A stretch of 33,673 nt of DNA from contig JAAZMX010000028.1 of the NCBI GenBank assembly GCA_012798565.1, positions 1 through 33,673 on the forward strand, in the 5' to 3' direction. The stretch's first letter is position 1. Every line of letters begins with the position of its first letter. Of this stretch, positions 6,957 to 14,762 are shown one piece after another. The notes beneath the pieces are model-generated. The model was not told the origin of the DNA. It searched no databases and saw only the letters and a list, made by a program, of their open reading frames with translations. Both the position numbers and the translations under genes were made by a program. Source of the stretch: Candidatus Kuenenbacteria bacterium (GTDB taxonomy: Bacteria > Patescibacteriota > Patescibacteriia > UBA2196 > GWA2-42-15).

Positions 6957-7679
6957 GCAAAGTCAAATATGCTCTATATTATTTTAATAATTTTATACTT
7001 AATAGCCTTTGGATTTTTGGCGTGGCGGAAAATGGATTGGGCGATTTACATGTTCATATTTGGTTTACCGGGTTATTTGATTCGTTTTGAGGTCGGGCCT
7101 TTGCCAATGACGGTACTCGAAGGGATGATTTTGATTTTATTTGGAATATGGGGAATAAAAGCATTTAAACATTTAAGCATTTTAATATTTAAACAATTCA
7201 ATTTTCAAAGATTAAAGCGATGGGCAGAAAGATGGAAAGGATTGCTGGGGGCAATTATCTTGTTTTTATTTTCGGCTTCTGTGGCGGTGGTGGTGTCACC
7301 GGAGACCAAGGCGGCCATGGGATTGTGGAAGGCGTATTTTGTGGAGCCGATTTTGTTTTTTATAGTTTTTATTTCAGTAATACAAAAAGATAAATTGAAA
7401 AATATTATTTGGGCGCTGGCCGGCTCAAGTTTGGTGGTGAGTTTGGTGGCACTTTATCAGAAGTTAACAGGTAATTGGATTGTCAATGAATTTTGGGCGG
7501 CCGAGGCGACCAGACGAGTGAGCGGGGTTTTCCCGTATCCCAATGCTTTGGCGTTGTATGTGGGGCCAATAATTATATTATTGGTTGGGTTTTTGGTTTA
7601 TCAGATAGCCTGTAGGAAAAGGAGAGAAGGGGATGATAATCAGAAATCAGAAATCAGAAATCAGAAATTAAGACATTGA
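6951..7679 (+). CDS. O-antigen ligase-like membrane protein, N-terminal half (split gene)
   Basis: The 242-residue ORF has about six to seven hydrophobic segments, ending with FPYPNALALYVGPIIILLVGFLVY, which resembles the middle of Wzy/WaaL-type O-antigen ligases. The conserved ligase domain lies in the next ORF, and together they give a normal 460-residue protein. The frame is lost at a 4 x CAGAAAT tandem repeat (7641-7668), and TGA follows at 7677. The nominal ATG 6951 comes from the upstream inverted repeat. ATG 6969 (MLYIILIILYL) is the likelier start because it begins the first membrane helix. A TTTAAGCATTTAAAC-type repeat is read in frame near residues 70-80 (IKAFKHLSILIF). It could be a pseudogene, a translationally coupled pair or a phase-variable gene. 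Confidence 0.7.
   Translation: MTAKSNMLYIILIILYLIAFGFLAWRKMDWAIYMFIFGLPGYLIRFEVGPLPMTVLEGMILILFGIWGIKAFKHLSILIFKQFNFQRLKRWAERWKGLLGAIILFLFSASVAVVVSPETKAAMGLWKAYFVEPILFFIVFISVIQKDKLKNIIWALAGSSLVVSLVALYQKLTGNWIVNEFWAAEATRRVSGVFPYPNALALYVGPIIILLVGFLVYQIACRKRREGDDNQKSEIRNQKLRH
7641..7668 (+). repeat. Heptanucleotide tandem repeat (CAGAAAT)x4 at the O-antigen ligase break
   Basis: Four perfect 7-bp units lie inside the coding region. One more copy, or two fewer, would put the upstream and downstream ligase halves in one open frame. Reading five copies by hand gives ...NQKSEIKTLNIKYYL with no stop. Confidence 0.8.
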
Positions 7680-8341
7680 ACATTAAATATTATTTAAGAA
7701 CAGCGTTGTTAATTTTGGTGATTATTTTGGGGTTATTGGCGGTATATTGGAGCGGCTCAAAAGGGGCGATGCTCGGAATATCGGCGGGGATAGTTTTTTA
7801 TGCTTTGTTTTGGGCGGGGAAAAGAAAATATTTTTGGCCGATAGTGGCGGTAGGGATTTTAATGGGTGCTTGGCTGTGGCAAAGCGGACGGATAAATTTA
7901 AAAGGCAACTACAGCGTAGAAGGAGGAGATTCGATCAGCGTGAGGACTGAGATGTGGCAGGAAAGTTGGCAGATGATTAAAGATCATTATGTCTGGGGCG
8001 CGGGATTGGCCGGATACCAGAGTGCGATGACCGATTATCACCAGAAAAAATATATTGAGATTTATCTTTATCCGCATAATATATTTTTGAATTTTTGGAG
8101 CGAAATCGGACTGCTTGGCCTGGTGGCATTTATCATGATTTTGGTTTGGTTTTATAGAAGGGCGGCAATGGGGCCTTTTGATGAAAAGAAGGTGGCGTTG
8201 GCGGCGACAATGGTGGTGATAGTAGTACATGGTTTGGTGGATGCGCCGTATTTTAAAAACGATTTGAGCGTGTTTTTTTGGCTGATGATGGGGATGATGT
8301 GGATAGGGGGTGTTCGTCAAAAAGAGATTGATAGGGTATAA
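7676..8341 (+). CDS. O-antigen ligase-like membrane protein, C-terminal half (Wzy_C domain)
   Basis: The 221 residues contain the ligase domain hallmarks: SGSKGAMLG near residue 26, a large extracytoplasmic loop with SVEGGDSISVRTEMWQESW, and the conserved YPHNIFLNFWSEIGLLGL near 130-150, followed by two further membrane helices. This domain joins lipid-linked glycan to its acceptor, or polymerises repeat units, on the outer face of the membrane. The only nearby start is TTG 7676, overlapping the upstream TGA in TTGA. Translation may therefore reinitiate there, or the protein may be made only when the heptamer repeat shifts frame. No Shine-Dalgarno is visible. Confidence 0.75.
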   Translation: MNIKYYLRTALLILVIILGLLAVYWSGSKGAMLGISAGIVFYALFWAGKRKYFWPIVAVGILMGAWLWQSGRINLKGNYSVEGGDSISVRTEMWQESWQMIKDHYVWGAGLAGYQSAMTDYHQKKYIEIYLYPHNIFLNFWSEIGLLGLVAFIMILVWFYRRAAMGPFDEKKVALAATMVVIVVHGLVDAPYFKNDLSVFFWLMMGMMWIGGVRQKEIDRV

Positions 8342-8403
8342 TGTATTTAGAAAATAATAAGTGAAACCGAGCGAAATAAATAGAAATATATTGTTTGTTT
8401 TTT

Positions 8404-10419
8404 ATGATAAATAGTGATCAGGTACAAAAAAAGTTAGATGATTTGCTTCACGGTAACGATGATGGATTTGAAGATGATGTCTTTTTGGCTGAGGATTTGC
8501 ACGCGGCCAGGACGATTGTTCCCCAGCCCAAAAAAGACGAACCGGTTATTCAGCCGACAAAAAAAGAGGAAGAACCAAGGCCCCTTTATGAACGAATGGT
8601 AGAAGAGGAAGCTGACCAGCCGGTAGAAGAGCCGGTTGCTTCAGCTGAAAATGAAGAGGCAACCGAGGAAAAAGAACCAGAAAAGATAACACAGGCTAGG
8701 GAAGAAGAAAAAAGGGATGACAAAACAAGGGAATTTATGAATGGCAGTTTTAATCTTTTGCATAAAAGTGAAGAGGAGCTGAATGATAAAATTAAGGCGA
8801 TGGAATTGGCACGCAAAGAGGATGGGATAAAGATGCGGGCCATGAATATGGGTTTGGGATATATTAATCTCAAGGGTTTGCCGATTATGCCAGAGGTTTT
8901 GAAATTTATTAATGAAGAGGAGGCAGTAGCTTCGCAGGTGATTTGTTTTTTGTACAAAAAACAAGAAGAAATAAGATTGGCGACAGTTGAATTAACGAAT
9001 GAGGTGCATCGGTTGGTGGGGAGGATACAACAAGAAAACCCCGGGGTGGCGGTGGCGGTTTATCTGACGAGCGAAGAGAGTATGGCCGCGGCCTTGAAAC
9101 TGTATTCTTCTTTGCCAAGGCGAGTAGAAAGGATAAATGATATTGAAGTTTTGGAAAAAGAGATTGCCGCCTCAGGTTTACAGATTAAAGAGCTCGGCGA
9201 GATTCAGAATAAAATAAACTCAGCTTCAACTACAGAGATCTTGGGCGTGATAGTGATGGCGGCGACGAGAATGGAGGCGAGCGATATTCATATTGAGGCG
9301 GAAGAGGCGGGTATCAAAGTACGCTTTCGGGTGGACGGGGTTTTGCATGACGTGGCAATTTTACCCAAGGAAACTTGGGGAAATTTGGTTTCCAGAATAA
9401 AACTGAATGCCAGCCTGAAAATAAATGTTCAGGATAGACCGCAGGACGGGAATTTCACTCTGCGCGTCCAGGATAAACCAATTGATTTTAGAATTTCCAT
9501 TCTACCAACCAATTATGGCGAAAGCGTGGTGATGAGAATTTTATTTCATGATAAAATAAGGAAAATGAGTTTGGATAATTTGGGAATTGATGAATATAAT
9601 CGGGTGATTCTAGAAAAAGAAATCAATAAACCCAACGGGCTTTTGGTAATCACCGGTCCAACTGGATCAGGAAAAACAACAACTTTGTACTCAATATTAA
9701 ATAGGCTTAATTCGCCGGATAATAAAATTATTACCGTAGAAGATCCGATTGAGTACAAATTGGAAGGAATCAATCAATCAGAGGTGCGAGAAGACAAGGG
9801 TTATACTTTCGCCAAGGCTTTGCGTTCAATCGTGAGGCAGGATCCGGATATTCTCTTGGTGGGTGAGATCAGAGACCAGGAGACCGTAGAAATTGTTTTG
9901 AACGCCGCTTTGACCGGACACTTGGCCTTGTCTACGATTCATGCCAACAGCGCGGCCGGAGTGATCCCTCGGTTTATGGCGCTGGGGGCGAAGCCATATC
10001 TACTTTCGCCGTCACTCAATGTGTCTATTTCTCAAAGGCTGGTAAGAAGGGTATGCGGAGCTTGTAAGCAGGAAAAAATTTTGACAAATGAAGAAAAAGA
10101 AAGAGTCCAAACAGTAATAGGGGATTTGCCGGAAAGCAGAAAGAGAGTATTGTCGCCAAGCGAATTGACCAACCAGATTTTTTATACGGGGAAAGGCTGT
10201 CAGGAGTGTTCGGGTCTGGGTTATAAAGGACAGGTTGGTTTGTTTGAAATTTTTCAGGTGACCGATGAAATAAAACAGATGATTTTGACCGGAGACATCG
10301 CAGAACAGAAATTAAGGGACGTGGCGGTGAGAAATGGAATGGTGACTTTGGAGCAAGATGGAATTATCAAAGCAATAAAAGGAATCACTAGTTTGGAAGA
10401 AGTTTTTCGGGTGACCTAG
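8404..10419 (+). CDS. pilB: Type IV pilus assembly / type II secretion ATPase (PilB/GspE family)
   Basis: This cytoplasmic motor ATPase would power pilus extension. I start it at ATG 8404; the ORF track begins three codons earlier at TTG. Residues 1-130 are acidic and probably disordered. About 135-235 look like a degenerate MshEN/T2SSE N-domain (LGYINLKGLPIMPEVLKFI). The ATPase core follows: Walker A GPTGSGKTT near 417, the Asp box VEDPIEY, Walker B ILLVGEIRD near 486, and the His box STIHAN. A tetracysteine zinc site (CGAC near 548, CQEC near 598) is the mark of PilB/GspE rather than PilT. No platform protein, prepilin or peptidase gene lies nearby, so the pilus operon is dispersed. A strong convergent terminator ends the gene. 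Confidence 0.93.
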   Translation: MINSDQVQKKLDDLLHGNDDGFEDDVFLAEDLHAARTIVPQPKKDEPVIQPTKKEEEPRPLYERMVEEEADQPVEEPVASAENEEATEEKEPEKITQAREEEKRDDKTREFMNGSFNLLHKSEEELNDKIKAMELARKEDGIKMRAMNMGLGYINLKGLPIMPEVLKFINEEEAVASQVICFLYKKQEEIRLATVELTNEVHRLVGRIQQENPGVAVAVYLTSEESMAAALKLYSSLPRRVERINDIEVLEKEIAASGLQIKELGEIQNKINSASTTEILGVIVMAATRMEASDIHIEAEEAGIKVRFRVDGVLHDVAILPKETWGNLVSRIKLNASLKINVQDRPQDGNFTLRVQDKPIDFRISILPTNYGESVVMRILFHDKIRKMSLDNLGIDEYNRVILEKEINKPNGLLVITGPTGSGKTTTLYSILNRLNSPDNKIITVEDPIEYKLEGINQSEVREDKGYTFAKALRSIVRQDPDILLVGEIRDQETVEIVLNAALTGHLALSTIHANSAAGVIPRFMALGAKPYLLSPSLNVSISQRLVRRVCGACKQEKILTNEEKERVQTVIGDLPESRKRVLSPSELTNQIFYTGKGCQECSGLGYKGQVGLFEIFQVTDEIKQMILTGDIAEQKLRDVAVRNGMVTLEQDGIIKAIKGITSLEEVFRVT

Positions 10420-10451
10420 AGACAATAAACAATAGATAATTAATGATAAAT

Positions 10452-10479
10452 AACAAATCCCGCCAGCGCGGGATTTGTT
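10452..10479. terminator. Bidirectional intrinsic terminator
   Basis: A perfect 12-bp stem (AACAAATCCCGC / GCGGGATTTGTT) with a 4-nt loop sits between the convergent pilB-like and M23 peptidase genes. T-rich tracts follow in the plus direction, so it can serve both. Confidence 0.85.
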
Positions 10480-10517
10480 GTTTATATGAGTTGCAGGTGG
10501 CGTTGGGGAAATATCGT

Positions 10518-11825
10518 TTATAGGTAACTGAGCGGGTTGACTTTGGCATTATTGATTTTGAGTTCCAGATGAATGTGTGGTCCGGTAGAATAACCAGTAG
10601 AGCCGACTTCACCCAAGACATCACCAGCCTCGACGCGGTCGCCAACTTTGACATAAAGCTTGCGCGAATGACCATAACGAGTTTTGATGCCATTGCCATG
10701 ATCAACAATGACATTATAACCATAGCCACTGCTCCAACCGGCCAGCTCGACGCGCCCGCCATCCAGGGCATAAATAGGCGTACCGGCCTTGGCGCCGATA
10801 TCGAGACCGGTGTGGCGCCAACTATAATATTGAGTAATACGGCGAGAAACACTCGGCCAAACGTATTTGCCAATAGCCGAGGCGGTGCCCCTAGAAAAGA
10901 TATTTTTAAGAGAACTCGGAGCGGCGGCAACCGGGGCAGGGCTATAAAGTTGTTTACCACCGGGGATAATCAAGTGTTGGCTAACTTTGATAGCGGCGTC
11001 GGTGCCGAGATTATTGAAAGATAAAATTTTATCGGAAAGGACATTAAATTTTTTGGCGATACTGCCAACCGTGTCACCACGTTTTACGGCATAAGAAACA
11101 CCATCGACGGGAAGGATGGAGAGTTTCATCCCGGGCTTGAGATAGCTTTTGAGGGTGAGGTTGTTTTCCCAGAGAAGGGTATTAATAGAGAGATTAAAAC
11201 GGGAAGCGATGGAACTTAGAGTGTCCCCGGTTTGAACTTCATAGGTTTGGATGGCGCTGTTGGAAATTGAATCGGGTGTTGACGAATTGTCAAAAGGAGA
11301 TTGGTTGGGATTGACCAGGGCCTCGCCGGAGGGCGAAACAATAGCTAGTTCCGGAGTGGCGGCGTGGTCGCTATTTTCTGGCTGATTATTTTTGGATCCA
11401 AGCGCATTGAGCTGGCCAAGGATAGTCTCACTTTTGGGAAGCGATTTGATTTTTTCGTTTAGGAGAGGACGTTCGATGATTTCTTCTTGGGAAGTATAAA
11501 TGAAGATTTTGGCCAGAATACTATTTTTGTTTAATTCCTCGGCATAAGTATTTTGAGTAGAGAAATTATTAAAGACAACTAGAAAGAAAATAAGCGCAAT
11601 AAGAGAGTGAACCAAATAGCGGCGGCCGACAGTTTTTTCTAAGTGAGCGGGATTGCTTTCCCAAAAGATTTTTTTGATGTTTCTTTTGAAAAATAAAAAA
11701 CCCTTATAAAGGGGGAGAAGAAGTTGTTTAAAAAAAATACGCCACAAGCCTTTGGCCAGAAAAGCACTGGCAGAAAGGAAAAGGCTAGAGAGTCCGCTGG
11801 CGATTTTTTGGAGGATTTTTAGCAT
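10518..11825 (-). CDS. LysM-domain M23 metallopeptidase (peptidoglycan hydrolase)
   Basis: A 435-residue envelope protein. The first 65 residues are basic and hydrophobic, and a membrane helix lies near 75-92 (HSLIALIFFLVVFNN). Two LysM repeats bind peptidoglycan: YEVQTGDTLSSIASRF (about 193-237) and YAVKRGDTVGSIAKKF (about 243-287). The C-terminal M23 domain has the zinc ligands in HTGLDIG (near 336) and HIHLEL (near 418), with GYGYNVIVDHGNG and YGHS between. It would cut peptide cross-links outside the membrane, for wall remodelling or daughter-cell separation. It is convergent with the pilB-like gene and divergent from leuS. The M23 active site appears complete. Confidence 0.93.
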   Translation of the reverse strand: MLKILQKIASGLSSLFLSASAFLAKGLWRIFFKQLLLPLYKGFLFFKRNIKKIFWESNPAHLEKTVGRRYLVHSLIALIFFLVVFNNFSTQNTYAEELNKNSILAKIFIYTSQEEIIERPLLNEKIKSLPKSETILGQLNALGSKNNQPENSDHAATPELAIVSPSGEALVNPNQSPFDNSSTPDSISNSAIQTYEVQTGDTLSSIASRFNLSINTLLWENNLTLKSYLKPGMKLSILPVDGVSYAVKRGDTVGSIAKKFNVLSDKILSFNNLGTDAAIKVSQHLIIPGGKQLYSPAPVAAAPSSLKNIFSRGTASAIGKYVWPSVSRRITQYYSWRHTGLDIGAKAGTPIYALDGGRVELAGWSSGYGYNVIVDHGNGIKTRYGHSRKLYVKVGDRVEAGDVLGEVGSTGYSTGPHIHLELKINNAKVNPLSYL

Positions 11826-11947
11826 AAAAAATTAACAAATTGTCGCCTAGGGCGGAGCAATTCGTTGATATTCAGGGTACCAGAAAAAAATGATTTAGTA
11901 AAGATAATCTGATTTGATTTTGGGGCAAGAAGGTGGTAAGATGAAGG

Positions 11948-11983
11948 GCATTAAAGCATTAAAGCATAAAAGCATTAAAGCAT
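11948..11983 (+). repeat. GCATTAAA tandem repeat immediately upstream of leuS
   Basis: Four to five near-perfect GCATTAAA units run right up to the leuS ATG, occupying the normal Shine-Dalgarno position. Related TTTAAGCATTTAAAC tracts occur at about 7161-7200 and 30550-30585. Copy-number change here would alter the leuS 5' leader. Confidence 0.75.
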
Positions 11984-14485
11984 ATGGAAAAATATAATCC
12001 GCAAGAGATAGAACCTAAGTGGCAGAAAATTTGGGATGAACAGAAGATTTTTGAGGTTGCAGAAATTACGGATAAAAAGAAGTTTTTTGGACTGATTGAA
12101 TTTCCGTACCCATCAGGTGATGGTTTGCATACGGGACATTTGCGATCCAATACCGCGATGGATATTATTTGTCGCAAAAGGCGGATGCAGGGTTATAATG
12201 TTTTGTATCCCATCGGGTTTGACGCTTTTGGCTTGCCCACGGAAAATTATGCTATTAAGAAAAAAATAAAGCCACAGGAAGCGACTGAAAAAAATATTGC
12301 TACTTTTACCAAACAACTCAAGGAGGCTGGTTTTTCTTTTGATTGGGGGCGATCTTTTTCTACGACTGATGAAGATTATTATAAATGGACACAATGGATT
12401 TTTGTGCAGATGTTTAAAGCGGGCTTGGCTGAAAAGAAAAAAGAAACTATTAACTGGTGTACTTCTTGTAAAATTGGTTTGGCTAATGAAGAAGTGGTGA
12501 ATGGGGTTTGCGAGCGTTGCGGCGGAGAAGTAATAAAAAAAGTGAAAGAGCAGTGGGTTTTGAAGATTACAAAATATGCCGATCGCTTGATTGAAGATTT
12601 GGATAAGGTTGATTATTTGGAAAGAATAAAAATGCAACAAATTAATTGGATAGGGAAATCAGAAGGAGCAACGGTAAAATTTCCAATTTCCAAGATACAA
12701 GATACAAACAAATCTCAAATTACAAATACAAATAATCAATATTATTTAGAGGTATTTACTACACGACCAGATACTTTGTTTGGAGCGACGTTTATGGTGG
12801 TGGCTCCCGAGCACTCGCTGATACAGAATTATGAATCGGGAATTATGAATTATGGAGAAGTGAAAGAATATGTTGAGCAGGCAAAAAAGAAATCGGATTT
12901 AGAAAGAACGGATTTGAATAAAGAAAAAACAGGGGTGGAACTAAAAGGCATAAAAGCAATTAATCCGGTGAACGCTAAAGAAATCCCGATTTTTGTGGCT
13001 GATTATGTGATGATGGGTTATGGCACGGGCGCAATTATGGCAGTGCCGGCGCACGATGAGAGAGATTATGAGTTTGCGAAAAAGTATAATTTAGAGATAG
13101 TCGAGGTAATAAAAGGTGGTGATGTTAGCAAAGAAGCTTTTGCAGAAATTGAAAGTGGTGAAATGGTTAATTCTGAATTTTTAAATGGTTTAAAACCGAA
13201 TGAGGCGATTGAAAAAATGATTGAATGGTTGGAAGAACCCCGACACCATGAAGGTGCAGGGCATGAAAGTATTGGTAAAAGACAAATTCAATATAAACTG
13301 CATGATTGGATTTTTTCCAGACAACGTTATTGGGGTGAGCCGATCCCGATGGTTTATTGTGAAAAATGTGGTTGGCAAACAGTGCCAGAAAAAGATTTGC
13401 CAGTAGTTTTACCTAATATTGATGACTATTTACCAACAGATGAGGGGGATTCGCCATTGGCCAAAAAAGAAGAGTGGGTAAAGACAAATTGTCCAGTGTG
13501 TGGCGGCGAAGCCAAAAGAGAAACTGATGTTATGCCGAATTGGGCCGGATCAAATTGGTATTTTATTCGCTATACTGATCCAAAAAACGATAAGATGATG
13601 GTTGATCCAAAGAAAGCAAAATATTGGTTGCCGGTGGATTGGTATAATGGCGGGATGGAACACACTACTTTGCATCTTTTGTATTCTAGATTTGTGTGGA
13701 AATTTTTGTATGATATTTGCGCTGTGCCGAAAGAGTGCGGAGTAGAGCCGTATGCCAAGCGTACAGCTCATGGCATGATTTTGGGCGAGGGTGGAGTGAA
13801 GATGAGTAAGTCTAGAGGCAACGTGATTAATCCTGATGAATATGTAAAAAAATATGGGGCAGACACGCTCCGGGTTTATGAAATGTTTATGGGGCCGTTT
13901 GATTTGCCAATTGCTTGGGAAGATAAGAGTGTCAATGGGGTTTATCGTTTTTTGAATAGGGTTTGGAATTTACAAACAAAACTCAAAAGTCAAAACTCAA
14001 AAGTCAAAATTGAAAGTCAAAATCCAAAACTTACAACATTATTACACCAGACGATAAAGAAAGTCGGGGATGATATTGAGGAAATGAAATTTAATACGGC
14101 AGTAGCGCAGATGATGATTTTGCTGAATGAACTGGAAAAACAGGAAGAAATTTCCGTGGCCTACTATTCATTATTTATTATTCTTCTTTTACCGTTTGCT
14201 CCGCACTTGGCTGAGGAATTGTGGCAAACTCTGGGACATAAGGAATCAATAATGAAGGAAAAGTGGCCAGAGTATGACCCAAATTTAATTAAGGCGGAGA
14301 AATTTGAATTGGTGGTGCAAGTGAATGGCAAGGTTAGGGAAAGAATTTTAGTGCCGGTGCAAATTAGCGAGACAGAAGTTAGAGATTTGGTGATGAAAAA
14401 CGAGAAGGTGGTGAAGTGGCTGGAAAGCAAGGAACCTAAAAAGATGATTTATATCAAAGGCAAATTGTTGAGCATCGTCGTGTAA
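11984..14485 (+). CDS. leuS: Leucyl-tRNA synthetase
   Basis: Class I aminoacyl-tRNA synthetase charging tRNA-Leu, 833 residues, bacterial length. The HIGH signature appears as HTGH (49-52) after PYPSGDGL. A zinc-ribbon-like element CTSC...CERC follows near 165-185. The CP1 editing domain carries TTRPDTLFGATF. KMSKS is intact near 606 (GVKMSKSRGNVINPDEY), followed by the anticodon-binding domain and the C-terminal VNGKVRERI extension. Two repeat-derived inserts are translated in frame: one just before the editing motif TTRPDT (KIQDTNKSQITNTNNQ) and one before the anticodon-binding helices (KSQNSKVKIESQNPK). A third small tract (NYESGIMNYGE) follows the editing motif. These lie at loop positions, so the enzyme is probably functional. 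No Shine-Dalgarno; the start abuts the GCATTAAA repeat. Confidence 0.97.
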   Translation: MEKYNPQEIEPKWQKIWDEQKIFEVAEITDKKKFFGLIEFPYPSGDGLHTGHLRSNTAMDIICRKRRMQGYNVLYPIGFDAFGLPTENYAIKKKIKPQEATEKNIATFTKQLKEAGFSFDWGRSFSTTDEDYYKWTQWIFVQMFKAGLAEKKKETINWCTSCKIGLANEEVVNGVCERCGGEVIKKVKEQWVLKITKYADRLIEDLDKVDYLERIKMQQINWIGKSEGATVKFPISKIQDTNKSQITNTNNQYYLEVFTTRPDTLFGATFMVVAPEHSLIQNYESGIMNYGEVKEYVEQAKKKSDLERTDLNKEKTGVELKGIKAINPVNAKEIPIFVADYVMMGYGTGAIMAVPAHDERDYEFAKKYNLEIVEVIKGGDVSKEAFAEIESGEMVNSEFLNGLKPNEAIEKMIEWLEEPRHHEGAGHESIGKRQIQYKLHDWIFSRQRYWGEPIPMVYCEKCGWQTVPEKDLPVVLPNIDDYLPTDEGDSPLAKKEEWVKTNCPVCGGEAKRETDVMPNWAGSNWYFIRYTDPKNDKMMVDPKKAKYWLPVDWYNGGMEHTTLHLLYSRFVWKFLYDICAVPKECGVEPYAKRTAHGMILGEGGVKMSKSRGNVINPDEYVKKYGADTLRVYEMFMGPFDLPIAWEDKSVNGVYRFLNRVWNLQTKLKSQNSKVKIESQNPKLTTLLHQTIKKVGDDIEEMKFNTAVAQMMILLNELEKQEEISVAYYSLFIILLLPFAPHLAEELWQTLGHKESIMKEKWPEYDPNLIKAEKFELVVQVNGKVRERILVPVQISETEVRDLVMKNEKVVKWLESKEPKKMIYIKGKLLSIVV
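12681..12740 (+). repeat. Dispersed repeat translated in frame within leuS (copy 1)
   Basis: CCAATTTCCAAGATACAAGATAC followed by CAAATCTCAAATTAC units, the same family as 6748-6815. It codes for a polar, N/Q/K/S-rich insert that has no counterpart in typical LeuS. Confidence 0.7.
13971..14030 (+). repeat. Dispersed repeat translated in frame within leuS (copy 2)
   Basis: Tandem-like CAAAAGTCAAAACT / CAAAATCC units encode KLKSQNSKVKIESQNPKL between the conserved NRVW and the LLHQTIKKV helix of the anticodon-binding domain. Confidence 0.65.
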
Positions 14486-14505
14486 AATTATTAATTTTAA
14501 TAAAT

Positions 14506-14700
14506 ATGTATTTACACAGTCGTAATGAGCGCGGAGCTGGCAACGCTTACTATGTTTTACTTCTGATTATTTTGATCGTAGTGGCGTTCTTTTTGTCTTG
14601 CGATTTTGGATTGTTGTCTGGTGGTATTTGCGGCAGAGTAGAGGGGGTAGTGGATAAGATCAGCCAAAAGGTGAATAGCTGGGTGAGTATAAAATATTAA
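14506..14700 (+). CDS. Small single-pass membrane protein, unknown function
   Basis: A 64-residue ORF 20 bp after leuS, same strand. It has a polar N-terminus (MYLHSRNERGAGNAYY), one clear membrane helix (VLLLIILIVVAFFLSC, about 17-33), a C-rich patch (C32, C42) and an amphipathic tail VVDKISQKVNSWVS. I do not recognise the family. Position and amino-acid composition favour a real gene co-transcribed with leuS. A weak hairpin-plus-T stretch follows. Confidence 0.55.
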   Translation: MYLHSRNERGAGNAYYVLLLIILIVVAFFLSCDFGLLSGGICGRVEGVVDKISQKVNSWVSIKY

Positions 14701-14721
14701 ATTTAAAAGTAAAAAATCAGT

Positions 14722-14742
14722 GACCAATCAAGATGGTCTTTT
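14722..14742 (+). terminator. Weak hairpin with short T-run before gdhA
   Basis: GACCA atcaaga TGGTC followed by TTTTC. The five-pair stem is marginal; it may be a weak terminator or leader hairpin. Confidence 0.3.
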
Positions 14743-14762
14743 CAATTCACTAAAAAATAAAG

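Noticed and set aside
9546-9773. Minus-strand ORFs overlapping pilB and other long genes
   Set aside because: Shadow frames of well-supported genes, with no start signals or recognisable domains.
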